Notes: a model not told the origin generated them from the sequence alone. 45,346 nucleotides of DNA from Cyanobacteria bacterium bin.51 (GCA_013203655.1 JABMPN010000089.1:1-45346), one strand, 5' to 3'. Positions 18,461 to 29,440 are shown, numbered from the stretch's first letter. A program made the numbers and translations.

Positions 18461-19789
18461 TCAGGGCAACCGGCCGGCAGGGGGCACCTGTCCTGCCGCT
18501 TCAAGGGCGGTGAGGGCCCGCTCCAGGGCCAGTTCCGCGTGGCAGTGATGGCTGCCGCCCTGGCTGAACAGCACATAGGGCTCCCGCAGGGGCGCATCGG
18601 CGGAGAACTCGCTGGTGCTGCCGTCGATGAAGCTGCCCCCGGCCATCACCAGCTCACTGGCATAGCCGGGCATCGGCGCAGGCACCGGATTGAGATAGGA
18701 CCCCACCGGCGAGCAGGCCTGGAAGGCCCGGCAGACGGTTTGAAGCGGCCCCGCTGCGCCGAAGCGCACCGCCTGGATCACATCGCTGCGTTCCCCTCCC
18801 ACCAGGGGTTGGATGGCGTAGCCGAGCGAGGCAAACACCGCCCCCACCAGTTCGGCGCTGATCAGCGCCTCGGCCACCATCTGCGGCGCCAGGAACAGGC
18901 CCTGGAACAGCAGGCGGTAGAGATCAAAACCGGTGCCGCCCTCCCGGCCGATGCCCGGGGCGGTGAGGCGGCAGCAGGCCTGCTCCACCAGCTGGCTGCG
19001 GCCGGCCACATAGCCGCCGGTGGGGGCCAGAGTTCCACCGGGGTTCTTGATCAAGGAGCCGGCGATCAGATCGGCCCCCACCGCCGGCGGCTCGCAGGCC
19101 TCAACGAATTCCCCATAACAGTTGTCGACAAAACAGAGGCAGTCGGGTTGGAGCGCCTTGACCCGCTCGATCAGCGCCCCGATCGCGGCGATGCCCAGCG
19201 ACGGCCGCCAGCTGTAGCCGCAACTGCGCTGGATCAGCACCATCCGGGTGGGAACCGCCAGGGCGTCGACCAGCCCAGCAGCGTCCACCCGGCCGTCGGC
19301 GTCGAGCTCAAGTTCGTCGTAGTGGATGCCGAACTCCGCCAGGGAACCCTGGCCGCTGCCGCGCAGGCCGATCACTTCTTCAAGGGTGTCGTAGGGGCGG
19401 CCGGTGAGGGCCAGCAGCCGGTCTCCAGGCCTGAGCACGCCGTAGAGGGCAGCGGCGATGGCGTGGGTGCCGCTCACGAACTGCAGGCGCACAGCCGCCG
19501 ATTCGGCCCCCAGCACCTGGGCGAAAACCCGATCGAGGACCTCCCGGCCCAGATCACCGTGGCCGTAGCCGCTCACCGAGGCGAAGTGATGGGGCCCCAG
19601 CCGTTCGGCTGCGAAGGCCTGCAGCACCCTGGCCAGGCCTGGCTTGACAGCGGCAGTGCGGCGGGCCGCCAGGGGAGTGATGGCGGCGACGGCGGCGGCG
19701 ACCCGATCGCTGGCCCAGGGGGAGATCGGCGCTGGAACGCTTCGTTGCGGCTGCCCGTCCATGACCCAAGGACTCAGGAGTGGAGCCAT
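18461..19789 (-). CDS. Methionine gamma-lyase-like PLP enzyme ('aluminum resistance' family)
   Basis: ASVSGYGHGDLGREVLDRVFAQVLGAESAAVRLQFVSGTHAIAAALYGVLRPGDRLL...PDCLCFVDNCYGEF...AGSLIKNPGGTLAPTGGYVAG. Confidence 0.88.
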   Translation of the reverse strand: MAPLLSPWVMDGQPQRSVPAPISPWASDRVAAAVAAITPLAARRTAAVKPGLARVLQAFAAERLGPHHFASVSGYGHGDLGREVLDRVFAQVLGAESAAVRLQFVSGTHAIAAALYGVLRPGDRLLALTGRPYDTLEEVIGLRGSGQGSLAEFGIHYDELELDADGRVDAAGLVDALAVPTRMVLIQRSCGYSWRPSLGIAAIGALIERVKALQPDCLCFVDNCYGEFVEACEPPAVGADLIAGSLIKNPGGTLAPTGGYVAGRSQLVEQACCRLTAPGIGREGGTGFDLYRLLFQGLFLAPQMVAEALISAELVGAVFASLGYAIQPLVGGERSDVIQAVRFGAAGPLQTVCRAFQACSPVGSYLNPVPAPMPGYASELVMAGGSFIDGSTSEFSADAPLREPYVLFSQGGSHHCHAELALERALTALEAAGQVPPAGRLP

Positions 19790-19876
19790 CGTGCCTGCTC
19801 TTCCTCCTCTCACGGCTAGATTCCACGGGTATTGAGCGGTGCCAAGCGCCGTTCTCCCAGGTCCAGGTGATCAGCT

Positions 19877-20959
19877 TTGCCCCCGTGGGGCTCCTTGCAG
19901 CGGGCCAGGCCCGTGGATGGCGAGGCGGCGGACACCACCCTGCCCACATCCGCGAGAGTTCATTTGGTTGCCGCTCCAGACACCAGCCCGGCCCCTTCCC
20001 AGCCGGGGCGATCCTCCCTTCAGACCCTGCGCAGCCCGGGTGTTCACGCCTCCGACAACCTGGAGGCGGCCATCCGCAGCGCCGTGAGCTCCCGGCGTGC
20101 GCCGTTGCCGCCCAAACAGCGCGTCTACAAGCTCGGCACCACCGGCTTCATGTTGGCGATGCACGTGGGTGCCGTGGCAGCCCTGCTCCCCCGCTTCTGG
20201 AGCTGGCAGGCCGTGGCGGTGATGGCCGTTCTCTACTGGACCACCGTGCTCGGGGTCACCCTGGGGCTGCACCGCCTGCTGGCCCACCGCAGCTTCGTGG
20301 CACCCAAATGGCTGGAGCACACCCTGGTGCTGATGGGCAGCCTGGCCTGCCAGAGCGGACCGATCGAATGGGTGGGGCTGCACCGCCACCACCACAAATT
20401 CTCCGACCAGCCCAACGACCACCACGACGCCGGCCGCGGTCTGTGGTGGAGCCACAGCGATTGGATGCTGCACGACATCCCCGCCGTTCGCGAGGTCGAG
20501 CGCTTCACCGGTGATCTGCAGCGCGACCCCTTCTACCGCTGGCTCGATCGCTGGTTCCTGATGCTGCAGCTGCCGCTCGGTGCCGCCCTCTGGTGGTACG
20601 GCGAGCGGGCCGGTGTTCCTGGTGGCGGCCTCGGCCTGGTGCTCTGGGCGATTCCGCTGCGCCTGGTTGTCGTCTATCACGTCACCTGGCTGGTCAACAG
20701 CGCCACCCACGCCTTCGGCTACCGCAACTTCGACAGCCCCGATCTGTCACGCAACTGCTGGTGGGTGGCCATCCTTTCCTTCGGTGAGGGCTGGCACAAC
20801 AACCACCACGCCCATCCCTCCAGCGCCCGTCACGGCCTGCGCTGGTTCGAATTCGATCTCACCTGGCAGCACATCCGGCTGCTCCAATGGCTGGGCCTGG
20901 CCCGGCGCGTGCGGGTGGCCCGCTACGGGCCTGAAAGCTCGGCGGCGGCGAGTTCCTGA
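19877..20959 (+). CDS. Acyl-lipid/acyl-CoA desaturase, DesC-like (copy 1)
   Basis: Histidine boxes HRLLAHR, HRHHHKF, HNNHH. Track ORF starts at a TTG; the true start may lie further downstream. Confidence 0.9.
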   Translation: MPPWGSLQRARPVDGEAADTTLPTSARVHLVAAPDTSPAPSQPGRSSLQTLRSPGVHASDNLEAAIRSAVSSRRAPLPPKQRVYKLGTTGFMLAMHVGAVAALLPRFWSWQAVAVMAVLYWTTVLGVTLGLHRLLAHRSFVAPKWLEHTLVLMGSLACQSGPIEWVGLHRHHHKFSDQPNDHHDAGRGLWWSHSDWMLHDIPAVREVERFTGDLQRDPFYRWLDRWFLMLQLPLGAALWWYGERAGVPGGGLGLVLWAIPLRLVVVYHVTWLVNSATHAFGYRNFDSPDLSRNCWWVAILSFGEGWHNNHHAHPSSARHGLRWFEFDLTWQHIRLLQWLGLARRVRVARYGPESSAAASS

Positions 20960-21696
20960 CGGATCACCTCGGCCAGTTCCCTGCTGCCCGCCTGTTTCTG
21001 CAGACGGGCTTTGTGGCGCAACACCTCAAGGAACTGATCGGCGCTGAGCTGCGGAGCGCCAGCCCCTCCCAGCCCCACCAGGGTGCGATGCAGATCGAGC
21101 AGTTCGCTGTCGAGTTCGCCCGAGCTGTAATCGCGCTGGCCGGCCATCACGGCGGCGAATCGTTCGCGGCGCTGGGATTTCTCGGCGGGATAGGCCGCCA
21201 GGATCTGATCGCGGCAGGATCGCCAGGGCCGACCACCGCTGAGCAGTTCAGCCAGGGCTGCACTGAGCTGAACCGCTTCGTCGTCAGCGATGCGCAGGTC
21301 GAAGGCCGTGGGCGGCTGGCGGATCCCCACGAAAATCTCCAGCAGCTGGCCGCAGCCCAGCGCCTCACCGTCGTTGTCGCGCAGGGGCAGGCAGCCGCTG
21401 GCGAGGGCCTCGATCAGCTCCGGCTGGCCGGCGAGCGCCTCGGAGCGGCCGGCCCCAGCGCCGGCGCTGGCCAGCCACTGGTTGATGCGCCCCAGGGCGA
21501 GGAACACCTCCGGGCCTGGGGCCGCCAGCTTGCGGTTGCGCAGCATCGAGACCTGGGAGTTATGAATGCGCCCGAGGCCAAGGGTTTCAGCCAGGCCGGG
21601 CAGAACCCGGTGGGACCAGCCGTTGCGCTCATGCCAGGCCCTGATCAGATGGGCAAAGGCTTCGCGGCCTGATTCGATTTCCTCTCGATATCCCAC
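20923..21696 (-). CDS. Unknown protein with an N-terminal HTH-like segment
   Basis: 257 aa from a GTG start; AWHERNGWSHRVLPGLAETLGLGRIHNSQVSMLRNRKL resembles a HTH. Overlaps desaturase 1 by 37 nt tail-to-tail and is divergent from desaturase 2. Confidence 0.75.
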   Translation of the reverse strand: MGYREEIESGREAFAHLIRAWHERNGWSHRVLPGLAETLGLGRIHNSQVSMLRNRKLAAPGPEVFLALGRINQWLASAGAGAGRSEALAGQPELIEALASGCLPLRDNDGEALGCGQLLEIFVGIRQPPTAFDLRIADDEAVQLSAALAELLSGGRPWRSCRDQILAAYPAEKSQRRERFAAVMAGQRDYSSGELDSELLDLHRTLVGLGGAGAPQLSADQFLEVLRHKARLQKQAGSRELAEVIRQELAAAELSGP

Positions 21697-21751
21697 TCGA
21701 TCTGGATTCGTATTGCTACCATTCTAAGGATTGATCCGGAGTTGTCCCCCC

Positions 21752-22711
21752 ATGACCCTCGCCGCCCAGCGCCCCCGCCCGCCGCTCCCGGCACCCAGGC
21801 CCCTTGGTGTGGCCCGTCCGGTTTCCGCCGGGCGCGCCCAGCCCGCCGCCGAGGCCCTGCATCGGCCCCGCCGCGGCGAAGCCGGCACCCCTGTTGCCGC
21901 CGGCACCAGCTGGGTCACGATCGGCTTCATGGCCGTGATCCACGTGCTGGCGCTGGTGGCGTTGCTGCCCCGGTTCTGGAGCGTTCCGGCGGTCGTCAGC
22001 CTGCTGGTGCTCTATTGGATCACCGCCTGCCTGGGGGTCACGGTCGGCTACCACCGGCTGCTCAGCCACCGCTCGTTCCGGGTGCCCCACTGGCTGGAGC
22101 GGTTCTTCGCCACCTGCGGCGCCCTGAGCTGTCAGCACGGTCCGATCGACTGGAGCGGCCTGCACCGCCATCACCACAAGTTCTCCGATACGGATGTGGA
22201 TCACCACAACAGCCACCGCGGCTTCTGGTGGAGCCACATGGGCTGGATGTTCCAGGCCATCCCCGCCACCGCCGCCGTGCCCCGGCTCACCGGTGATCTG
22301 CAGCGCGACCCCTACTACCGCTGGCTGAACAATTACTTCCTGCTGCTGCAGATCCCCCTGGGCCTGCTGCTGTTCTGGATCGGCACGGTCAGCGGCGCCG
22401 GCGGCTGGGCCCTGGTGCTCTGGGGCATCCCCCTGCGCCTGGTGATCGTCTACCACTGCACCTGGCTGGTGAACAGCGCCACCCACCGCTGGGGGCAGGT
22501 CCGCTACCCCAGCGGCGACCAGTCACGCAACAACCCCTGGGTTGCAGCCCTGACCTTCGGTGAGGGCTGGCACAACAACCACCACGCCTTCCCCCATTCG
22601 GCCCGCCATGGCTTCGGCCCCGCCCAGATCGACCTCACGTGGCAGCACATCCGCCTGCTGCGTGCCCTCGGTCTGGCGACCCACGTGCGTCTTCCCCGCA
22701 GCGCTGGCTGA
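21752..22711 (+). CDS. Acyl-lipid/acyl-CoA desaturase, DesC-like (copy 2)
   Basis: Histidine boxes [21 protein letters not shown]; collinear with copy 1 over most of its length. Confidence 0.92.
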   Translation: MTLAAQRPRPPLPAPRPLGVARPVSAGRAQPAAEALHRPRRGEAGTPVAAGTSWVTIGFMAVIHVLALVALLPRFWSVPAVVSLLVLYWITACLGVTVGYHRLLSHRSFRVPHWLERFFATCGALSCQHGPIDWSGLHRHHHKFSDTDVDHHNSHRGFWWSHMGWMFQAIPATAAVPRLTGDLQRDPYYRWLNNYFLLLQIPLGLLLFWIGTVSGAGGWALVLWGIPLRLVIVYHCTWLVNSATHRWGQVRYPSGDQSRNNPWVAALTFGEGWHNNHHAFPHSARHGFGPAQIDLTWQHIRLLRALGLATHVRLPRSAG

Positions 22712-22797
22712 GGCAAGCAAGCGTTGACCTAAGCTTGACAATCGCCCTTGCGGCCGCTCACCCGAGCCGGCCCTTCGTTCACCTTCCTGCAACTCCC

Positions 22798-23256
22798 ATG
22801 GCCAAACGCGTATCCGTCGTCCTCAGCGAAGACGTCGCCAGCCTCGGCAAGGACGGTGAACTGGTGGATGTGGCCCCCGGCTACGCCCGTAATTTCCTGC
22901 TTCCCCAAGGCAAGGCCGTGGCGGTGACCGCCGCGGTGCTGCGCCAGGTGGAGCACCGCCGGGCCAAGGAAGCCGAACGTCAGGCCGCCCTGAGGGCAGA
23001 AGCTGAGGCCTTCCGCACGGCCCTGGTCACGATCGGTCGCTTCACCGTCAAGAAGCAGACCGGCGGCGATGACGTGCTGTTCGGCACCGTCACCAACGGT
23101 GATGTGGCCGAAGCGATCGAAGCGGCCACCAAGAAGGAACTGGATCGCCGCGACATCCTGGTGCCCGAAATCCACCGCACCGGCGCCTACAAGGTGCAGG
23201 TCAAGCTCCACCACGACGTGACCGCCGAGATCAACCTCGAAGTGGTCAGCCACTGA
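22798..23256 (+). CDS. rplI: 50S ribosomal protein L9
   Basis: [44 protein letters not shown]. Confidence 0.96.
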   Translation: MAKRVSVVLSEDVASLGKDGELVDVAPGYARNFLLPQGKAVAVTAAVLRQVEHRRAKEAERQAALRAEAEAFRTALVTIGRFTVKKQTGGDDVLFGTVTNGDVAEAIEAATKKELDRRDILVPEIHRTGAYKVQVKLHHDVTAEINLEVVSH

Positions 23257-23312
23257 GCCTGAACCGAGCCGAAGCGGCGGCTGAACCCCTCGCAGCGGCC
23301 TAGCCTCGGCCC

Positions 23313-24746
23313 ATGGTCAGCGCTCCCCTTTCAGCTCCGGATGGTCCCGGCCCCGAGCCCGGGGGGAACGTCACCCCGGCCTTCCGGCGCCGCGGCCGCG
23401 AGCAGGACGAAGCCCGCTTCGAGGCCCTTCCCGATCAGGTGCCGCCCCAGAACCTGGAGGCGGAAGAGTCGGTGCTGGGTGGCATCCTGCTCGACCCCGA
23501 TGCCCTCGGGCGCATCGCCGACGTGCTGCGTCCCGAGGCTTTCTACCTCAACGCCCACCGGGAGATCTACCGGACCGCCCTGATGCTGCACGGCCAGGGC
23601 AAGCCCACCGACCTCACGGCCATGGCCGCCTGGCTGGCGGACACTGGCCAGCTGGAGAAAGTGGGCGGCGGCAACAGGCTGGTGGAGCTGGTGGAGCGCA
23701 CGCTCAGCACCGCCTCAATCGACCAGGTGGCCCGCCTGGTGATGGACAAGTACCTGCGGCGGCAGCTGATCCGCTCGGGCAACGAGGTGATCCGGCTCGG
23801 CTTTGATCAGACCAAGCCGATGGACCAGGTGCTCGATGAAGCCGAGCAGCAGATCTTCGCGATCAGCCAGGAAAAACCGTCGGTGGGGCTCACCCCCACC
23901 GCCGAGATTCTCACCAGCACCTTCAACGAGATCGAAAGCCGCTCGCTCGGCACCTCGGTGGCGGGCATTCCGGTCAACTTCTACGACCTCGACGCGATCA
24001 CCCAGGGGTTGCAGCGCAGTGACCTGATCATCGTGGCCGGGCGCCCGGCGATGGGTAAAACCTCGATCGTGCTCAACATCGCCAAAAACGTGGCCCAGCT
24101 CCACCAGCTGCCGGTCTGCGTGTTCAGTCTGGAGATGAGCAAAGCCCAGCTCACCTACCGCCTGCTCTCGATGGAGGTGGGCATCGAGAGCGGGCGGCTG
24201 CGCACCGGCCGGCTGCAGCAGGAGGAATGGCCCCGGCTCGGCCAGGGCATCAACACCCTGGGCCAGCTGCCGCTGTTCATCGACGACAAGCCCAATGCCG
24301 GCGTCCTGGAGATGCGTTCTCTCTGCCGCCGGCTGATGGCCGAGCAGGGCAAGGAGCTGGGCCTGATCGTGATCGATTACCTGCAGCTGATGGAGGGCAC
24401 CACCCCCGACAACCGGGTGCAGGAACTCTCCCGCATCACCCGGGGCCTCAAGGGCATGGCGCGCGAACTGAACGTGCCGGTGATCGCCCTCTCCCAGCTC
24501 AGCCGTGGCGTCGAATCGCGCACCAACAAGCGGCCGATGCTCAGCGATCTGCGTGAATCGGGCTCGATTGAGCAGGACGCTGACCTGGTGCTGATGATCT
24601 ACCGCGACGAGTACTACAACCCAGAAACGGCCGATCGCGGCATCACCGAAGTGATCGTCACCAAGCACCGCAACGGGCCGGTGGGCACCGTGAAATTGCT
24701 GTTCGAGCCCCAGTTCACCCGCTTCCGCAATCTGGCGGCTCCTTAA
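23313..24746 (+). CDS. dnaB: Replicative DNA helicase DnaB
   Basis: PPQNLEAEESVLGGILLDPDALGRI; Walker A GRPAMGKTS; IVIDYLQLM. Confidence 0.97.
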   Translation: MVSAPLSAPDGPGPEPGGNVTPAFRRRGREQDEARFEALPDQVPPQNLEAEESVLGGILLDPDALGRIADVLRPEAFYLNAHREIYRTALMLHGQGKPTDLTAMAAWLADTGQLEKVGGGNRLVELVERTLSTASIDQVARLVMDKYLRRQLIRSGNEVIRLGFDQTKPMDQVLDEAEQQIFAISQEKPSVGLTPTAEILTSTFNEIESRSLGTSVAGIPVNFYDLDAITQGLQRSDLIIVAGRPAMGKTSIVLNIAKNVAQLHQLPVCVFSLEMSKAQLTYRLLSMEVGIESGRLRTGRLQQEEWPRLGQGINTLGQLPLFIDDKPNAGVLEMRSLCRRLMAEQGKELGLIVIDYLQLMEGTTPDNRVQELSRITRGLKGMARELNVPVIALSQLSRGVESRTNKRPMLSDLRESGSIEQDADLVLMIYRDEYYNPETADRGITEVIVTKHRNGPVGTVKLLFEPQFTRFRNLAAP

Positions 24747-24812
24747 ACCAGGCGGCACGCTGCTCGATCGATCAGCTGGATCCTGCTGTATCTCCATGAT
24801 TTCGGCTGTTTC

Positions 24813-24854
24813 AAGGCGGCGCGGTGTCCCTAAGCTGTGTGGTGACGCCGCCTT
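24813..24854. promoter_or_regulatory. 9-bp perfect inverted repeat upstream of the fatty-acid hydroxylase gene
   Basis: AAGGCGGCG (24813-24821) / CGCCGCCTT (24846-24854), 24-nt spacer, 15 nt before the start codon. Confidence 0.5.
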
Positions 24855-24869
24855 TGGGATAACCAGTCC

Positions 24870-25685
24870 ATGCCGATCGCACAGATCGACACTGAAACAG
24901 TGATCCGCTCACTCGGCGATCACTCCTTTGTGTTCTACGGACTTGTTTTCTTCGGTATTATTTTAGCCCGTTATTTTCTGCTGGCTGGTGGATCCTGGTG
25001 GTGGCTGTATGCCCGCACCCCGGAAACAACTCCCGCACCCACGCCACAGCAGACGCATCAGAACGCCGAGGGCATCCGCGCCGACATCCGCCTCTCGGTG
25101 CTCTCGGCGGCCGTGTTCGCCCTGGCCACGGCCGCCGTGCTCTCACTGCAGAGCCATGGGCTCACACGCCTCTATGCCAAGCCCGACACCTACGGCTGGT
25201 GGTATCTCGCCTTGAGTTACTGCACCGTGCTGATCCTTCAAGACGCTCTGTACTACGCCACCCATCGCCTCTTCCACCACCGCTGGCTTTACAGCTGGTG
25301 CCACCAAGGCCATCACCGCACGCGCCAACCCACCCCCTGGACCTCCTTCGCCTTCGATCCCCCCGAAGCGGTGGTTCAAGCCCTGGTGCTGGTGCTGCTG
25401 GTGATGCTGGTGCCACTGCACCTGATCACTCTGATGGCGGTGCTGAGCACGATGACGATCTGGGCGATCGTCAACCACCTGGGCCTTGATCACCTGCCCC
25501 GCCGTTTTCCCCACCACTGGCTGGGCCGCTGGGTGATCGGCCCGGCCCACCACTCCCGCCATCACCGTCGTCCGGACCTGCACTTCGGTCTGTACTTCAC
25601 GTTCTGGGACTGGATCGGCGGCAGCGAAGATCCCGACTACGCCACCGCCCTGGAGCCCCCGGGCGATCTGGGCGCCATACATTGA
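24870..25685 (+). CDS. Fatty-acid hydroxylase/sterol desaturase superfamily membrane protein
   Basis: Multi-TM with histidine motifs HRLFHH, HQGHH, HHSRHH. Confidence 0.9.
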   Translation: MPIAQIDTETVIRSLGDHSFVFYGLVFFGIILARYFLLAGGSWWWLYARTPETTPAPTPQQTHQNAEGIRADIRLSVLSAAVFALATAAVLSLQSHGLTRLYAKPDTYGWWYLALSYCTVLILQDALYYATHRLFHHRWLYSWCHQGHHRTRQPTPWTSFAFDPPEAVVQALVLVLLVMLVPLHLITLMAVLSTMTIWAIVNHLGLDHLPRRFPHHWLGRWVIGPAHHSRHHRRPDLHFGLYFTFWDWIGGSEDPDYATALEPPGDLGAIH

Positions 25686-25688
25686 GCC

Positions 25689-27644
25689 ATGGCCTTCAGC
25701 GTCGAGCCCACCGAAACCTTTGAGCTGATCGTTGTCGGCGGCGGCCATGCCGGCTGCGAGGCGGCGATCACGGCGGCGCGGCTGGGGATCTCCACGGCCC
25801 TGTTCAGCCTCAACATCGATCGGATCGCCTGGCAGCCCTGCAATCCGGCGGTGGGCGGGCCGGCCAAGAGCCAGCTGGTGCACGAGGTGGATGCCCTGGG
25901 CGGGGTGATCGGCCGCCTCGCCGATGCCACGGCCCTGCAGAAGCGGGTGCTCAACGCCAGCCGCGGTCCGGCGGTGTGGGCCCTGCGTGCCCAGACCGAC
26001 AAGCGCCAGTACGCCCGCCAGATGCTGCAGCTGCTGCAGCACACCCCGAACCTGCAGCTGCGCGAGGCGATGGTGACAGGCCTGGAGGTGGAGCTGGAGG
26101 GCAACAACCCCAACCAGGCCGGCAGCGGGACTGTGGGCCGGATCACCGGCGTGCGCACCTTTTTCGGCAGCGTCTACGCCGCGCCGGCCGTGATCCTCAC
26201 CACCGGCACCTTCCTCGGGGGGCAGATCTGGGTGGGCAAGCAATCGATGAGCGCCGGCCGCGCCGGCGAGCAGGCCGCCGAAGGGCTCACCGAAGCGCTG
26301 CAGGCCCTCGGTTTCCGCACCGGCCGTCTCAAAACCGGCACCCCCGCCCGGGTGGACCGCCGCAGCGTGGCCCTCGATCAGCTCGAGGAGCAGCCCAGCG
26401 ACGCCGAGGGTCGCTACTTCTCCTTTGATCCGGCGGCCTGGGTGAGCGCTGAGCCGATGAGCTGTCACCTCACCCGCACCACCGCCGCCACCCACCAGCT
26501 GATCCGCGACAACCTCCATCTCACGCCCGTCTACGGCGGCTCGATCGACAGCAAAGGCCCCCGCTATTGCCCCTCGATCGAAGACAAGATCGTGCGCTTC
26601 GCTGAGAAGGACAGCCACCAGATCTTTCTGGAACCGGAAGGCCGCGACACCCCCGAGCTCTATGTGCAGGGGTTCTCCACCGGCCTGCCGGAGCGGCTGC
26701 AGCTGGAGCTGCTGCGCACCCTGCCGGGGCTGGAGCGCTGCATCATGCTGCGGGCCGCCTACGCCGTCGATTACGACTACCTGCCCGCCACCCAGTGCCT
26801 GCCCTCGCTGCAGACCAAACGGGTGGCCGGGCTGTTCGCGGCCGGGCAACTCAATGGCACCACCGGCTACGAGGAGGCCGCGGCCCAGGGGCTGGTGGCC
26901 GGCCTCAATGCCGCCCGACTGATTCGCCACCAGCCGCCGGTGCATTTCCCCCGTGAGGGCAGCTACATCGGCACCTTGATCGACGATCTGGTCACGAAAG
27001 ATCTTCGCGAGCCCTATCGGGTGCTCACCAGCCGCAGCGAATACCGCCTGGTGTTGCGCGGTGACAATGCCGATCGGCGGCTGACGCCCCTGGGCCGCGA
27101 GCTAGGCCTGATCGATGACCGCCGCTGGCAGATCTTCGCGCTCAAGCAGGCCGCGATCGTTGCCGAGCAGCAGCGTCTGGCAACGGTGCGGCTGAAGGTG
27201 AGTGATCCGGTGGCCCCGGCGGTGGAAGCGGAAACGGGGGCGCCGATCAAGGGATCGATCACCCTGGCCGACCTGCTGCGCCGCTCCGGCTTCCACAGCG
27301 CCGATCTGGTCCGCCATGGCCTTGCCGATCCAGCCGTGCCGCTCGATGTGCGCGAAGCCGCCGAGATCGACACCAAATACAGCGGCTATCTGGCCCGCCA
27401 ACAACAACAGATCGACCAGGTCAGCAAGCAGCAGCAACGCCCGATCCCCGCTGGCACCGATTTCCACGCCATCACCACCCTGTCCCGCGAAGCCCGCGAA
27501 AAACTCACGGCCGTGGGGCCATTCAGCCTCGGCCAGGCCGCCCGCATCCCCGGGGTCAGCCCTGCGGACGTAACCGCCCTCCTGCTCTGGCTCGAGCTGC
27601 AGCGGCGCAAGGCCCCCGTTCCGGTGAAGGGACCGAAAGGTTGA
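25689..27644 (+). CDS. mnmG: tRNA uridine-5-carboxymethylaminomethyl modification enzyme MnmG (GidA)
   Basis: [62 protein letters not shown]. Confidence 0.97.
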   Translation: MAFSVEPTETFELIVVGGGHAGCEAAITAARLGISTALFSLNIDRIAWQPCNPAVGGPAKSQLVHEVDALGGVIGRLADATALQKRVLNASRGPAVWALRAQTDKRQYARQMLQLLQHTPNLQLREAMVTGLEVELEGNNPNQAGSGTVGRITGVRTFFGSVYAAPAVILTTGTFLGGQIWVGKQSMSAGRAGEQAAEGLTEALQALGFRTGRLKTGTPARVDRRSVALDQLEEQPSDAEGRYFSFDPAAWVSAEPMSCHLTRTTAATHQLIRDNLHLTPVYGGSIDSKGPRYCPSIEDKIVRFAEKDSHQIFLEPEGRDTPELYVQGFSTGLPERLQLELLRTLPGLERCIMLRAAYAVDYDYLPATQCLPSLQTKRVAGLFAAGQLNGTTGYEEAAAQGLVAGLNAARLIRHQPPVHFPREGSYIGTLIDDLVTKDLREPYRVLTSRSEYRLVLRGDNADRRLTPLGRELGLIDDRRWQIFALKQAAIVAEQQRLATVRLKVSDPVAPAVEAETGAPIKGSITLADLLRRSGFHSADLVRHGLADPAVPLDVREAAEIDTKYSGYLARQQQQIDQVSKQQQRPIPAGTDFHAITTLSREAREKLTAVGPFSLGQAARIPGVSPADVTALLLWLELQRRKAPVPVKGPKG

Positions 27645-27714
27645 GTCGATCCTGGCCCATTGAGCCCACCCTGGGCCAACGAAAATCCATAGGCTGAAGC
27701 TCCCGCAAGCTGCA

Positions 27715-28341
27715 ATGACGGGCGCCGTTTCCCCCAGCACCGTTCAAAGCCCAGCGGAGCTGGGCTTGTCGTTCCCCTCACCGCAGCCCCTCTGGCAATG
27801 TTCCTTTGCAGCGCTGGCTGAGGCCAGGACCACTGCCGAACTCAGCGGTCCCTGGCGGTTGCTGCTGCTCGGTGATGGCAGCCCCACCCGGCACCTGGAG
27901 CTGCTCACCGGCGCCCCGGTTGAAGTGGAGCTGATCGCGATGGCGCCGGATTCAGCCGGGGACAGCCGGGTACCGGCAGAAGTCGCCGAACTGAGCCCTC
28001 CCTTGTTGCGACGGCAGGTCTGGCTGCGCTGCGGCGGCCAGGCCCTGGCCTGGGCCGAGAGCTGGTGGAACCAGACGGAAGCGGAGCAAAGTCTCCGCGA
28101 CCGGCAGCTGCCGATCTGGCGCAGCCTCAGCGCCGACCGGGCCGAGCTGTTCCGCGAAGTTGATGGGCTCGCACGGGTGCAGGCGAGCTGGCTGCAGCAG
28201 GGGTTCGGCGAGGAAGGCCCCTACTGGAGCCGTCACTACCGCTTCTTCCGTGGCGGCAGAGAACTCACCGTGATCCGGGAGGTGTTCTCCCCGGCCCTGG
28301 AGCGCTGGCTTGGCCCCAGCAGCCCCAGCAGCGGCTCCTAG
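27715..28341 (+). CDS. Chorismate lyase-like protein (DUF98-type)
   Basis: LLLLGDGSPTRHLELLTGAPVEVELIAM...LLRRQVWLRCGGQALAWAESWWN...LPIWRSLSADRAELFREVDGL...YWSRHYRFFRGGRELTVIREVFSPALE. Confidence 0.85.
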   Translation: MTGAVSPSTVQSPAELGLSFPSPQPLWQCSFAALAEARTTAELSGPWRLLLLGDGSPTRHLELLTGAPVEVELIAMAPDSAGDSRVPAEVAELSPPLLRRQVWLRCGGQALAWAESWWNQTEAEQSLRDRQLPIWRSLSADRAELFREVDGLARVQASWLQQGFGEEGPYWSRHYRFFRGGRELTVIREVFSPALERWLGPSSPSSGS

Positions 28342-28865
28342 GCCGAACCCAGGCGCAGGGCCTCGGCCTGTTGACGGCTCTTTTCAAGCAGCTCACGCAG
28401 GCGGTCCTCGTCGGTGTGGCTGAGGCTGGTGCGCAGCAGCTTGGCGTGGGGAGCGAAGCGGCGCAGGCGCTCGATCACCCGATCGGGGGTGGCGTCACGC
28501 ACCAGCAGGCAAAGGGCGGCGTTGCCCTTCGGCAGGGTTTCGCCCACTTCCCGCAGAAAGCCATCGTTGATGCCCAGATCGCTGAGCGCGCCCGAGGCGG
28601 CACCCACGCCGGCACCGACAGCGGCCCCGAGCAGGGGGTTAAGGAAGAGCAGGCCAACGAGTGAGCCCCAGAAGCCCCCACCAAGGGCTCCGGCGGCGGT
28701 GAGGTTCACGGCCTGACGCAGCTGCACATGGCCCTGCTCGTCATGCTCGACCACTACCGCATCTTCCAGGGAAATCAGATGTTCCTGCTGGATGTTGACC
28801 AATTCACGGCGAACCTTATCGGCCTCATCAACCGAGGGGAACCCCACCACAATTAGGTTGCTCAT
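28338..28865 (-). CDS. DUF1269-type membrane protein
   Basis: 175 aa, glycine-rich central hydrophobic hairpin, SNLIVVGFPSVDEADKVRRELVNIQQEHLISLEDAVVV. Confidence 0.85.
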   Translation of the reverse strand: MSNLIVVGFPSVDEADKVRRELVNIQQEHLISLEDAVVVEHDEQGHVQLRQAVNLTAAGALGGGFWGSLVGLLFLNPLLGAAVGAGVGAASGALSDLGINDGFLREVGETLPKGNAALCLLVRDATPDRVIERLRRFAPHAKLLRTSLSHTDEDRLRELLEKSRQQAEALRLGSA

Positions 28866-28924
28866 CAGGCTTGCTCAAGAAATCACGAGTAAATTCCAAC
28901 CTAGGGGCAGCACCGGCGCGGCGA

Positions 28925-29398
28925 TCAGGGGCGGCGGCGGCTGGAGCGGGGCAGTGGCCTGGGCGAAGCCGATGCTGGCGGCAGCAGCGGGGCCGCCCGG
29001 CGGGAGATTGCATCAAGCAAACGGCGCTGCTGAGGGGCGGCTGGGGGCGGAGCGGCCGCTTGTTCGGCCTCGATTCGATCGTTGAACGGAGCTGGAGGCG
29101 ACCGGAGTTCTTCCGGGATCGATTGCTGCCACGACTCCGGGGAGCGTTCGGACCAGTCGTCTTCCTCCTCCATGAACGAGTCGAGCTGGTTTTCCATCCA
29201 GCGCCCCACCCCTTTAAAACTGGGTCGTTCGCTGGGTCGTTCTCGGCCGCGCTCGCCACCACGGGCCTGCGTCCGGGAGCCTGGGCGTGCTCCGGCCACC
29301 CCATCCACCAGCTGCCGCCCGGCGGTCACCCATTGATCCAGGGTGGATCCCGCTGATCGGCGCTTACCCCGACGGACGGGATCACCAGAACCGTTCAT
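28925..29398 (-). CDS. Hypothetical protein
   Basis: 157 aa with a WMENQLDSFMEEEDDW acidic patch in a disordered context. Confidence 0.6.
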   Translation of the reverse strand: MNGSGDPVRRGKRRSAGSTLDQWVTAGRQLVDGVAGARPGSRTQARGGERGRERPSERPSFKGVGRWMENQLDSFMEEEDDWSERSPESWQQSIPEELRSPPAPFNDRIEAEQAAAPPPAAPQQRRLLDAISRRAAPLLPPASASPRPLPRSSRRRP

Positions 29399-29440
29399 CG
29401 CGCTACCCTAGCCTACTCAAACGAAGCTGATTGCCCAACG

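Noticed and set aside
23313-24746. Possible intein in DnaB
   Set aside because: Standard length (477 aa) with contiguous helicase motifs.
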